Source: Aquatica leii (lineage: Eukaryota; Arthropoda; Insecta; Coleoptera; Lampyridae). Taken from it: a DNA stretch of 64,000 nt. The position numbers and the translations under genes were made by a program. The DNA is taken from positions 228,492,532 to 228,556,531 of the forward strand of contig CM069432.1 in NCBI GenBank assembly GCA_035610365.1, given 5' to 3'. This document shows, in pieces, positions 23,001 through 32,145 of the stretch (position 1 is the stretch's first letter; every line of letters begins with the position of its first letter). The notes under the pieces are model-generated. The model made no database searches. It had not been told where the DNA came from and saw nothing but the letters and a program-made list of their open reading frames with translations.

Positions 23001-26000
23001 TTTAAATTTGTGATAGACAGTGATGCAAAGCATCATCTATTAAAGAGTGACTTGGAACAATATGTTACTGAACAGAAGACTATAAACTGTAATATTTATT
23101 TAGTACAACAATTAACGTTTACAGCAAGAAACAATGTAAGTATAGACCGAGAATGGAAAACATATTTTTATTAAAAATATGTGGACATGTGAAAGGCTAT
23201 TCTGTAACCTATTGTCGGTAAAGAAATTAGAAGAAGCAGATTGTGAAATAAGGTTCAAACAAAATCAGAATACTATTTTTAAAGAAAATCATCTAATATT
23301 AAAAAGAAAATTAAGTGAAAATCTTTGCACAGTAAAATTAAAAACAAGGCAACTTCCAATAGTATGTACAGTGGAAGAAGATGAAATTCTGTACATTTCG
23401 ACGTCTTTTGGGGTGAAACATGCCTAATAAATAGATGTAAAACTGTAGTATTGTCCAAAAGAATAACTCTAGCCAAAATGTGGATCCATCAAAAATCCGA
23501 TCTTTAAAAAGAGTACAAATCTTCAAAATTAGACTCTAGAAGTAAAAAATTACTTATGATAGAATATTCAGAAAAAGGTTATAGGTTGTGAAATGCCAAA
23601 GAGAAGAAAATAGTGCATGCAAGACATGGGATTTTGTTGACAACAAAAACAAATTAAGGAAGACAGATCAATCGAATAAACCGACGACGAAATATAGGAA
23701 ATTGAAGAAGAAGAACAAAAGAACAAAGAAATGAAAAGGAAGATACCATGAAAAGCTTAGGAATAAAGATTGTTCTAATATACCTACAAGACTATTATAC
23801 TAACGATGAATTTCAAAAACATTGATCGACTGCTCTTTCAGTTGGACATTTAGTTTCTGACGTACCGCAAAGTTACAAAAAAGCTATAAAAAGTAAACAG
23901 TGCAAATGATGATAACCTGAATTCTTTGAAGGAAAATGACACTTGGGAATTAGTAACATCACCAGAGAACGTATATATAATCACATTAAAATGGGTGTTT
24001 AGTTTAAAACAAGTGAATGGTGACAGTAAAAAACGTAAGATTAGTTGCAATAGACTGCTTTCAACAATCGTTATAAATACATGTTTGGTGCATTTATTAA
24101 TCTAACACACGGAATTCTACGTGGATTAACAACAATTTATGTCTTCTTAAGATAAAAGACGATAATAAATTTTGCCTGTCAAGTAAGATGTTCTAAAACG
24201 TAGACGTGGATGACAATTAGCAACTATTTGAATATCACGTTTTATAGGAATACTGTTTGTCGTACAAAGTTTCAAGTCTAAATTTAAAAATACAAGTCAA
24301 CGTCACGGTAGAAAATTTTTTGGCTTACTTCTCGTTTAATCTTTACAGTAAAATTATACGAACGTAAAAAGTATACGTGTTCTCTAACAAATTCATCTTA
24401 ATTATACGGTTACAAAAACAAAAAATTAGGATTTTTTGTTTTTAGAGTTAGCTCTTTTAATTTCAAATTGAGCAATTTTAGAAAACTTACTTATTTTTTA
24501 GTGTAAATGCAAATCGAATTTAACATGTTACAAGAAATATGTTGTATATAGAAAACGTGACAGCAATACTATGTAACAAAAAAAAACTTTCAAGTTCCTT
24601 TAAAAAAACTGGGAAAAAATATATCGATAACAAAAAACCTTACGCAACAATTTAGTTTAAAAGTTTGGTACAATTTTTTATCCTCTATCGTATTACAATA
24701 ACTAATTTAACTTATTTACTTAGGATTTTGTGTTTTGAGTGAGCACTTCATTAGGCGACTGAAACTTATTATAAGTCATCAACAGCTAAATTAATTACAG
24801 ATAACTTTACAACATAGACCTTACTGAGAAAAGTTTAAAACGGAACAATCCACTGGACCAAGAACATGAGCAACTTAATGTGACTAGAGTTTTTGTTTTC
24901 CTATAAGGCAAGTATAGGGTTCGTAAGTCATTTTTTTTGCATAATTTGGGTGGGTGTCTGTGTGTCTTGTCTATCTGGGTGTGTGTAACGATATACCCAC
25001 GATAACTTTCGAACCAAAAGTCCTAGTAACTTGAAATTTAATAACAGTTAATTAAGAGTTTATTAGATATTTGATTTATAATTTAAAATGAATTCCAAAT
25101 ATAATCTGGGTTCAGATTCTGCCTGCGACGTTTTTTTTAGAATAAAAATTCCTTATTCTGAAGAGAAAACAAAATACGTTAAAAATAACCATTTTTACTG
25201 ATTTACTAAAGGGGAAAGCAATATCAAGGCGCACGAATATAGGGGCTAGTCGATATGACAACATATACCTCAAATTACCATATTTCGGTTATTTCTTAAT
25301 GAAATCGAGGAAAAAATTTTCAAAAAAATCATAACATGCTAGAAAGTCAACACAAATAACTTCAAAGTGAGTAAATCAAAAAATAATTAAACTAAAATTG
25401 TCTAATGTGTAATACTTAGTACTTTTACTATTATTTCTTTTAAGCAAATAAAATTATAAATCTAAGTTTTCTGAATTCTCTATATTCTTTTGACTTGGAT
25501 GTTTTTCTTCAATTTAAAACTAAAAAACATGTAGACATTCCTTATAGGAAAGTCGTGTGGTGACCACACCAGTTTTTTTTTTTTAATTATAAAACATAAA
25601 TTATTGATATTTTCATGTATTTAGTTTTTATGTTGACTTACGAGTTCTAATAAATCTTAGTGATCTGATAAAGTTATCGCTGGAAGCACGAAACGTTGCC
25701 ACTCAAGTGGTTTTGTAAGCTCCTCCTAAATGAAGAAGTTATCGTAATACAATAGAGGAGGATAAACCATTTTAATAAGCTTTTAAATTAAATTGTTTAG
25801 GTTATCGTTAATTCAAAAACTTTTTTCACTATGTTGACAAATTACATTAATTTTATTGCAGTGTTGGCGTTTTAAGTTAAAAATAAATTTGTTTAAATAC
25901 TTTTCGCGATAGCGAATTGTTTGTCTTAGAAAAATACACCTGTTAATATCTATTACAATTATAAATACCTGTAACTGGTCTCTAGTGTTCATCAATTTTT

Positions 26001-27505
26001 CTATTTCTAACTCTATAGGACTTTTAACACTCTTAAGTATAGAATGTATCATATACAAGAAAGTATTTCCTTTATGTGGTACTAAAACACCTAAAACATC
26101 TTTTAAGGACAAAACTGCAGCCCCGTTTATTCCATGGTGTCCTTCTTCATCAACCATGCAATCCAAACCATGAACTAACTCTCCAAAATAATTACAAGGA
26201 ATTTCGTCGAGCTTATGAAACAGTTGCCCGTCATAAACGATAACATCTAAAGTAAAAGAACTATGCCCTCCATGCGAAATAGACCTTTGCAAAATTAGAG
26301 CAACTTCATCTCTGTACGTTTTAATTGGCACCGGTAACCAAAAATCTACGTTTTCCAGCGAAAATTCTTGTATATCCTGAGATTCAATGTAATCTTTTGT
26401 AAACTTATAAATACCACCCTCTTCGCCGCTAATTGCCAAAAAAGATTTAAATCCGATTTTAAATGCATTGACGTGCACAACATTATTACTTCGGATTATC
26501 TGGTATAATTTGAAATGATTATCTTCTAATTTATAAACTCTCACTTCGTTTTGTTCCTTTTGTGGAATAGATAAATAAAAATTCGAACCGTAAAAATTTA
26601 CAGCGGAACTGTTTGCCGGTAATGAAAGCGACAATGTTTGTGAAAGCCTATAAAAACAATTCTTTTTAACAGAACGTCAACGACGCAAATTTTACCAAAA
26701 TTCTTTGCTAGGAGTTAATTCAAATTCGTACAAATTGAAATTGTCGGAAACCGCATCTTTTAGGATAAGAAGCCTATATTTGTCATCGTCGAATTGTAGG
26801 AAACGCATATGCGTGACGTTTTTATGAACGTGCCAGGTCCATAAAGGTTCCTACAATTACGGCTATTGAAAGTCGCTTATTTCTTTTTATAAATAGCTTA
26901 CCAGGTCATTACCGATGATTTTGTACCAATACAATTCAGGTGCATCTACGTTCGATGTTGATAGAATCAAAATAATTTCCGACTCTTTTGTTTGTAAATT
27001 CCAATGTTCAAAAATTTCGAAAGCGGTTAGATTCCAACTAAATTCTAGAAATTTATTTAAGGTCAAGTAAGTAAAAATTGCCGTAATTAAATTTTAATCA
27101 TTTAACTTCATGATTATAATTAAGTATTTTAGTGTTCTGCTTACCAGTCACTTTTTCGGTTATTTCAAAACTTTTACTGTCAGGTGTTAATTTTGCATTT
27201 AATATGACAACCGAGTTTTTCAATAAACCAACTCCATAAACTTTTCCGTTGGTAGATATACTTTTCCATGCAACTACATCTTTATTTAGTTTAAATGTGT
27301 TGTCAGTAATAACATCGGTAATTAATAATTCTATAAAAAGTTTTTGGTTAATTAGCGTAAATTAACAATAACATCATTAACCTTCTCTTGCAAATGATCG
27401 ATCAAACTGATAAGAATGCCAAATGTCTTGAGTCGCGTGACAAAAATATAAATTAACCAGAACACTTAATACTAGATACATTCTTAAATTAACTTCTTGC
27501 GCCAT
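8050..27505 (-). CDS. Secreted EAR-propeller plus NG-repeat protein, 16 exons, 3' end not found
   Basis: Exons (minus strand): 27505-27382, 27330-27145, 27044-26902, 26850-26696, 26647-25969, 11749-11370, 11319-11069, 11020-10761, 10712-10613, 10512-10355, 10305-10123, 10072-9394, 9344-9226, 9174-8823, 8710-8562, 8511-8050. All junctions are GT-AG and phases agree, giving 1,460 codons without a stop. The chosen ATG opens a signal peptide (MAQEVNLRMYLVLSVLVNLY, cleavage likely after residue 24). Residues about 40-400 look like EAR/beta-propeller repeats: alternating strands such as RVYKLEDNHFKLYQIIRSN and AFKIGFKSFLAISGEEGGIY. From residue 430 a unit of about 40-42 residues recurs, centred on (I/L/F)NG-hydrophobic-x-hydrophobic, e.g. 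FNGIEFNVLFNNVVYK, LNGIYVDHIL, INGFSLNDYF, INGFSIDHF, VNGETFEKLF, INGVDFSDF. Probably extracellular. An fs(1)Nasrat/polehole/closca relative is a low-certainty guess. The donor at 8050 implies at least one more exon. Confidence 0.85.
11750..13389. other. Intronic stretch without recognised content
   Basis: AT-rich. The open frames at 11971-12153, 12470-12658 and 12646-12831 have no family signature and no codon pattern I trust. Nothing supported. Confidence 0.5.
13741..16301 (+). mobile_element. Kolobok-like DNA transposon with TTAA target duplication
   Basis: The left end at 13741 and the right end at 16301 form 21 bp inverted repeats with two mismatches; the first 20 bases have the consensus GGGGRTCATCCYATGTGATG. 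TTAA lies directly outside both ends (13737-13740 and 16302-16305), the target duplication expected of Kolobok and piggyBac-type integration. The interior encodes a transposase of the arthropod 'Mutator-like transposase domain' type. Total length is 2,561 bp. The interrupted IS630-like reading frame on both flanks confirms the insertion. Confidence 0.88.
14071..15733 (+). pseudogene. Kolobok-like transposase, lightly broken
   Basis: A likely start at 14071 (MSGRKGSTSGNVHPG) leads through a frameshift into the 14219-14730 frame. That frame holds a cysteine pair (CKTCKSD), NAFELNRRFVFVMRLLGVG, and the first acidic block VSGDGTWKKRGFSSLFG at about 14637-14690. After a frameshift near 14730-14760 come the second acidic block, YIGDGDSKTYKGILDAKPYG (14923-14982), and a single in-frame stop just before MGTRLRTVKKDK (15033). 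From 15290 a third frame runs to the stop at 15733, with EAETQNNNESLNSLIW carrying the probable catalytic Glu and a basic, Glu-rich tail. Only about three lesions separate this from an intact frame, so the copy is young compared with its surroundings. The two acidic blocks and the late Glu fit a DDE transposase. Confidence 0.82.
17049..20400 (+). pseudogene. Near full-length broken LINE (ORF1 coiled coil, endonuclease, reverse transcriptase)
   Basis: Near 17079 a Lys/Glu-rich coiled coil begins (open to 17369), followed by an ORF1 core with RLGKKEEG, RPIMIKLLT and KKLKKEHLDKQRLPR. About 17960-18330 is the AP-endonuclease-like region, with VILMGDWNAKVEND and IGMGCIG. From about 18770 comes the reverse transcriptase: RAGRADNIDSEIVKWL (after shifts), AWRTNVIPKEWEENLIVPIH (19138-19197), KKGDQFEYDNYRDICLSS, then the polymerase box HADDVISVAVTE (19660-19692) in place of Y/FADD. 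The thumb and C-terminal part follow: VNTNKCKYMKI, YLGIMFTNDGKIDLEI, PTLLYGSETWVTN, AELKQIRRIAGKT and RYGHIFKM. Many stops. ORF1 plus AP-endonuclease-type ORF2 marks a non-LTR retrotransposon; I do not assign a clade. Confidence 0.82.
20401..22024. other. Intronic stretch without recognised content
   Basis: AT-rich, no coding blocks or clear repeats on either strand. The minus-strand open frames near 20274-20633 overlap the LINE 3' end and are shadows. Confidence 0.5.
22025..22323 (+). repeat. Copia 5' LTR
   Basis: Starts TGTTAATAAT and ends TTTTACAACA (TG...CA), 299 bp. Its last roughly 65 bases recur, with scattered differences, just before 24134. The start is inferred from the TG and could shift by a few bases. 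Confidence 0.65.
22324..22340 (+). promoter_or_regulatory. Copia primer-binding site
   Basis: GGTTATGGCCTAGAAG follows the LTR end. Together with the preceding ACAACA it resembles the ACAGGTTATGGGCC site of Copia elements, which is primed by an internal half of initiator methionine tRNA, not by the tRNA 3' end. Confidence 0.65.
24068..24134 (+). repeat. 3' LTR remnant of the Copia element (3' end only)
   Basis: The TTATAAATACATGTTTGGTG block and following bases match the end of the 5' LTR (TTATAAATGCATGTTTGGTG). The preceding sequence is broken reverse transcriptase coding sequence, so a deletion joined internal sequence to the terminal part of the 3' LTR. Confidence 0.75.
24135..25654. other. 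Intronic stretch without recognised content
   Basis: AT-rich. A phrase near 24950-25045 (runs of GTCTGTGTGTCTTG, then ACTTTCGAACCAAAAGTCC) resembles a sequence common in arthropod repeats, but I cannot assign it. Confidence 0.4.
25655..25765 (+). repeat. Degenerate Penelope-like terminal repeat with hammerhead-like core
   Basis: Plus strand: CTGATAA, a spacer, then AAGCACGAAACGTTGCC, then a small hairpin (CCACT..AGTGG), GTA, and CTCCTCCTAAATGAAGAAG. The order matches the minus strand of 38838-38971 base for base over several blocks (AGCACGAAACGTTGCC; GTGGTTTT; CTCCTAAAcGAAGAAG). CTGAnGA...GAAA is the hammerhead ribozyme core that Penelope-like elements are known to carry; here CTGATAA departs from it at one conserved position. 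Confidence 0.5.
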
Positions 27506-27643
27506 TTTACAATACGATTTCACACCAATGCACTTTAATTATCTTCGAAAGGTCAAATCGTATATCATAGAAAACGTTTTGTAGATTTCATTGTTGCTTT
27601 ACAATACATTAACGTAATTCGTATAAATTTTGCTTTCTCTTAA

Positions 27644-27649
27644 TTTATT
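27644..27649 (-). terminator. Poly(A) signal AATAAA for the upstream secreted-protein gene
   Basis: AATAAA on the minus strand about 130 bases after the stop codon at 27778 and about 140 bases before the ATG of the downstream gene at 27505. Spacing fits an insect 3' UTR. Confidence 0.5.
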
Positions 27650-27777
27650 TTTAGAATTATAAATAAATACAAGTGTCTTATGATAAGTCTAATATTTACA
27701 AGAAAATCTTAATTTCTAAACATATAAAGTGAGTCTTAAGTATTTACATAAAAAAATTGCGTAAGTAACACTAACAC

Positions 27778-29925
27778 TCAGGGAACTGATACAGCTATAA
27801 ATTCTTGAGGATTACCGGCTTTCGGTTGAAATCTTAAATTTACTCGTTTTCCTTTTTGATCATCGATATCCAAAAAGGTATTCCAATCTAGTAAATAATA
27901 AAAACCAGTTTTCGGTGCTTCGGTCGGTGGCGGAACTGTAACGGTGACTTCGGGTTCTGCGTTAGCAGATCCTCCAAACGAATCTTCCAAATCTCTTATG
28001 TTGGAAGTTTCCGATTCTGTTGACGTTGTTGCAGGTGTTGTTTCCGGTGCACTTGTTGGTGCTGCTGTACTGTTTGTCGAATTTTCTTGTCGCTTAATTT
28101 CATTTTTTGTTAAGCCTTTATCAAAATGTAAAGGATTTGGTCCACCCATTTGTTTATCAAGAGTTCCAAAATTAGTTTTGTTCAAACTACTTACTAATTC
28201 GTTTATATGATCAATATTAAATCCGTTTAAATCTTCGTCTTTTGTGCTGTTTAAATACTCCAATTGTTTAATTATATCCATCAGCTGATTAAGCTTATCG
28301 ATGTCGTCTTGAGTAGCATAGTTAGTCTGCATTGGATTAAATACGTGCTGCTTCTTAGACTTACTTAATTTGTCATTAGGTTTATTAAGTACATTTAAAG
28401 TTTCTTCTTTACTAACTTTTTTTCCATCGCGATTAGTAAACCCCATTTCTTTTATAGTGTCTTTTAAACTATCGGGAAGCATTTCAAACTCAACCTCTGG
28501 AGCTTCGTTTAAAATATTTTTAGGATCTTGCACGTACTGTCTGTATTTTCGGTTATTTTTAGAACTTTTTCCAAGACCAAAACGACCTAAAAATTCTTCC
28601 ATTTCTTCGCTGGGTTGCCCAATGTCCGGTAACGGCTTAAATTGCACGTAAGAATCGGGACGTACTTCTGCTGTGGATGTACCGACAAAAGGGGCTTCTT
28701 TTACATTCGTCACCGTTTGGGATGCATCTGTTAATAATCCAAAATTTGTTAAAAGTTCTTTCATATCGGGTGTTAAAGTATCGGCCACTACCGAAATATC
28801 GGGCATCGAAGGCTTAGTAAAAATGAAATCATATTGATTTGGAATGTTATCGTTGGAATTAGGTAAATTGAAAAAGTTATATTTGATTGGGTTTTTATTA
28901 AACGAATCTCCGACGTTTAATTCATCTAAAGTTGACTTTAATTCGTCTGGTAGTGGAACGTCCAGAAATAAAGGTTTTGCAGTTGTAAATTTATGCGGGC
29001 GTGATGGTTTTGCGTCGGCAACTGTTTGATAAGTAAATTTTACAGGTCTCAATGTTGTGTATTCGGCTAAAGGTGGCATGATGTTTGATGAAAATGATGA
29101 TGATTCCTCAGGGTATTTATGATTAGAATGACGTTGTGATTGTTGTATAGGACGTCGTCTTCGAATTATGTTAGTATGAACATTTGTTTTTACTGAAACT
29201 TCAGTTGATGTTGTTAGTGGTGATGCAGATGAACTCCTATATTTTTTATTGAGAACATTTTTAGTAGAATGACTAAATGTTTGTGTTGTAGATGGTATAG
29301 GCGACAATGGTTTTTGCGTATAAACAGGTGGTCTCAAGGTGGGCAAAAATATTGTGTTACTTCTAGTATTTGATATCTCACCTGTTTTATTCCCAGTACT
29401 TTGATCTAAAGACTCTAAAAATACCTCGCCACGAAAAATTCCTTCCGGTTTTCGTGTGGGTTTTACGTTAGTAATGCCAGAATTCGAAGAGTCGACGATT
29501 TTAGTTACTGGCGGTTTCGTGTATAATTCTTGCATTTTACTATCGTCGTCGTTGTTAGGTGTAAAAGGCATAACTAACATGACTGCTTTTTGAGTTCGTT
29601 CGTTGTTTTTCTGTTTTTGGGCCGCTGCTAAATCTGTTTTAGTAATATTCTCGATTATTTCTAAGATTTCGCCTCGAGTTAGTCGAGGAAGTGAAGCATT
29701 TGCATTTAGTATTGCTTCAACTTCTTTTACAGTTCTGTCAATATAATTTAAAGATTTATTAAATTCGTCTGTACTATTAACGCTTCGTTTCGCGTGGACA
29801 CTCATATGGTTGATGTTGTAACCATTTAAAGTAACTCCTGCAGGTGTTTTAATTTCATCTTTAATAGGGTTACCTATTACGTGACATACGATTGTGGTTA
29901 ATAAAACGATGCTGAGCGTGGTCAC
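27778..29925 (-). CDS. Ser/Thr/Pro-rich secreted protein with four short helical repeats (main exon)
   Basis: A 715-codon open exon ending in TGA at 27778. The first codon counted is GTG, immediately after TTATTTATTTCAG, so the real ATG must be on an upstream exon. The N-terminus has a signal-peptide-like core (TTLSIVLLTTIVCHVIG), then LNGYNINHM (residues 33-41) and a dibasic KR at 46-47 that could be a convertase site. Residues about 115-310 are Ser/Thr/Pro-rich with an RRRR stretch. From about residue 320 a motif recurs four times at about 55-residue spacing: LPDELKSTLDELNVG, LTPDMKELLTNFGLL, EEMEEFLGRFGL, LPDSLKDTIKEMGF. LNGFNIDHINEL lies near residue 565. A Thr-rich spacer and a conserved-looking C-terminus (FYYLLDWNTFLDIDDQKGK) close it. 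No family recognised; likely extracellular, mucin-like. It lies 272 bp upstream of the repeat-protein gene on the same strand. Confidence 0.88.
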   Translation of the reverse strand: MTTLSIVLLTTIVCHVIGNPIKDEIKTPAGVTLNGYNINHMSVHAKRSVNSTDEFNKSLNYIDRTVKEVEAILNANASLPRLTRGEILEIIENITKTDLAAAQKQKNNERTQKAVMLVMPFTPNNDDDSKMQELYTKPPVTKIVDSSNSGITNVKPTRKPEGIFRGEVFLESLDQSTGNKTGEISNTRSNTIFLPTLRPPVYTQKPLSPIPSTTQTFSHSTKNVLNKKYRSSSASPLTTSTEVSVKTNVHTNIIRRRRPIQQSQRHSNHKYPEESSSFSSNIMPPLAEYTTLRPVKFTYQTVADAKPSRPHKFTTAKPLFLDVPLPDELKSTLDELNVGDSFNKNPIKYNFFNLPNSNDNIPNQYDFIFTKPSMPDISVVADTLTPDMKELLTNFGLLTDASQTVTNVKEAPFVGTSTAEVRPDSYVQFKPLPDIGQPSEEMEEFLGRFGLGKSSKNNRKYRQYVQDPKNILNEAPEVEFEMLPDSLKDTIKEMGFTNRDGKKVSKEETLNVLNKPNDKLSKSKKQHVFNPMQTNYATQDDIDKLNQLMDIIKQLEYLNSTKDEDLNGFNIDHINELVSSLNKTNFGTLDKQMGGPNPLHFDKGLTKNEIKRQENSTNSTAAPTSAPETTPATTSTESETSNIRDLEDSFGGSANAEPEVTVTVPPPTEAPKTGFYYLLDWNTFLDIDDQKGKRVNLRFQPKAGNPQEFIAVSVP

Positions 29926-31259
29926 CTGAAATAAATAAAAAAAAGTAATTACACTTTGAACATGTCGGTCTAGGTCACGCTAAAAGAGAAAGTAAAAGAA
30001 TAGGAAAACGATGTAATTTAATTTATTTCTTATTTACGCATGTATGGCTATTAATTGGCCTTCTATTACACCACATACTGATATCAATTGCAATAAAACC
30101 CTGTTATTTTTGTTGTTTGTTTTTTTAATACTTTCACGGCACAGTCTAAATCTTGTACTTTCTCTTTCATCCTCTTATTCATCAAAAGGTAACTTAACGT
30201 ATTATTCATAAATATTGCATGCATTGGAAATGAAACATCCGGGTAGGTACCTGATGCAAGTAAAAGTTTATATTCATATTGCATGCAATTACGTTGAAGT
30301 AGTTATCACAGTAACGGAATCTTTACGTGACAAATAAAGGTAGTAATAACACCGTCATAAGTTTGTTGACATTACACTCTTTCCTGTTTTAATATAAAAA
30401 AAAATTACAAAATTAATTACTTTAATCTGCAGATATCCATTAAGTATTTTATCCGGGCGCCCTCAAACACTTACGGTTTTCTAACCTTTTCGCTTATTGA
30501 GTAATAAGTAATCATAGAAAGTTTTAGATAATAGGAATTATAGTCATAGGTAATTCTTGAGTTTGGCGAATTTATTGTCCGCTTACTCATTTTAACATTT
30601 AAAGTCTAAGATCAATGACATCATCTCAAAATAAAATGTAATCATCCTCGTTAAGACAATTCCAACAAATACAAAATGTTTAAAGAAAGTGTTGTTCATT
30701 TTAAGTGAATGCTGCATAATGCAATTCTTAAATATTATGTGAAAACAGTGCAATTTTTGAATCGATGCCAAATCGTGACGTAATTTAGAAAATTATTTCT
30801 ATGTATTTATTTTTGCACATAGGTTTTGTTTAACTTTCTTATTATCTATAAAAAATTAAGAGTAGTTTCAGTTATCCTTAAAATACACGTACATAATAAA
30901 AAGTGTAATAAAAATACTAAACATAACAGTCCTTGACATAACTGTTTCTTAAAATTATATAAGATGCTTTCTTTCAGGAAAAATAGAAAATGAATCAGAA
31001 AAATTCTTTACGAAACAACACTTAATTTACTTATTGAACTGTTTGCATACCTACTTATAAAAATCGAGGTAGCTACTTAAAAAGCAAAAAAAAACGTTAA
31101 ATGGACGCCACTGGTAAGAAAACATTTGGTTAATGTTTACATGCCGACCAATTCTAAATGCACGAATTTACCTAGGCATATGCTTACTTGATAAAATATA
31201 CAAAGCACCTGTATTGGAACTCTCAATTACATCATATAAAAGATAACACAACTACCCAT
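29926..31259. other. Upstream region of the secreted-protein gene, no recognised content
   Basis: Should contain part of the first intron and possibly the ATG exon and promoter of the minus-strand gene, but the exon would be very short and I cannot pick it out. The minus-strand frame at 30084-30284 has no family signature. Confidence 0.4.
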
Positions 31260-32145
31260 CAAATTTGGAGTGCATTGGGTTCATTTTTGTAGTGGCCCCG
31301 CAATTGTATTTAAGAAGAAAATGTTTATCAATAAAATTGCGTTAGAAAAAATAATTGGAAAATATTTTATTTTTTCAACGAAAATGTTTGTGAACTAAAT
31401 TGTTTTGGTCCCAAATTAGAAGGTGGTCATGCTGTATGTCATCTGTTACTGAGTTTACCAAGATCGTATGACACAACAGCTACAGCTGTAGAAACGTTAC
31501 AGCCTGGCAAGTTTACGGTAGAATTTGTTGAAGAAGGACTATTGGACTATGGAATGAAGAAAAATAACCAACGTGAATCAAAATCTTGTGAATCTGCAGG
31601 GTTTTAGAGCAAACCGAATTGGGGATTTTGTATATGGCAGCATTTTAGTCGTAATAAAAGTCACAATTCGAACGTGCTTAGTCATACAATGACATAAATG
31701 TATGAGACCCGGGCACATAAGAAAAAATTGCAGATACTAAAAGCAAGCAAACGAAACTAGTATGGAAAATGCTGAACACGTTTTTATGGTAAATTCACAA
31801 CTGATACATGAAGCTTTGCATGTAAGTAGGACAATATATTACTAGGTGGATTCAGCAGGCACATATCATTTGGTGAACAACTATTTTTGAAGTATAAGAG
31901 TTTTTAGTAAAGAAACTAAGATATACGTTTCAAAAAATATCCAGTTTCTTAATGCTACCAAAATAGAAAATATAAATGTATTTTTAGATACTAACAAAGA
32001 TATATTAGATGTGTTATATAAAAGATCTTGGACATAATTTATTGTCTGTACAAAGCCTTGTTACTGCTAGTTTAAAGGTCAATTTTGATGTCGATAAAGC
32101 AGTATAGAAAAAAATAGTATAATACTATACTTCATTTAATAATTA

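Larger units (their letters stand above)
22025..24134 (+). mobile_element. Internally deleted Copia retrotransposon with LTRs
   Basis: The 5' LTR is followed by a primer-binding site, a gag stretch, a protease region and the first bases of reverse transcriptase, which then run straight into the last bases of a second LTR copy. The gag near 22530-22830 reads ELYVKLLLKQSVCDVLEQK, NIIVQCLTYNVLRIVK and IATQVQLQRKLRLLKNS. The protease at 22990-23060 has FVIDSDAKHHLLKSDLEQY (the catalytic D-S-G reads D-S-D), and SVKKLEEADCEIRF follows at 23218-23260. Near 23920-24050 comes ENDTWELVTSPENVYIITLK, then WVFSLKQVNGDSKK. Stops in every section mark it as dead; integrase and most of pol are missing. Confidence 0.85.
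11750..25968 (-). other. Giant transposon-filled intron 5 (about 14.2 kb)
   Basis: The donor after exon 5 (CAG followed by GTATTT, at 25968) and the acceptor before exon 6 (TTTTAG, ending at 11750) join in phase 0 to give ...RDQLQ-KMIEKQVQQ.... All other introns seen in this gene are below about 160 bp. The intron holds an IS630-like/Kolobok nest, a LINE, a Copia element and a Penelope-like terminus. I cannot exclude a further small exon inside it, or that the two halves are separate genes, but phase and order fit one gene. Confidence 0.7.

Noticed and set aside
25813..25968. Read-through of exon 5 of the repeat-protein gene to a stop at 25813
   Set aside because: The GTATTT donor at 25968 and a phase-matched acceptor at 11750 give a better continuation; the read-through residues look non-coding.
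27944..28651. Plus-strand open frames opposite the mucin-like exon
   Set aside because: Shadows of the 715-codon minus-strand exon, which has a clear acceptor site, signal peptide and stop.
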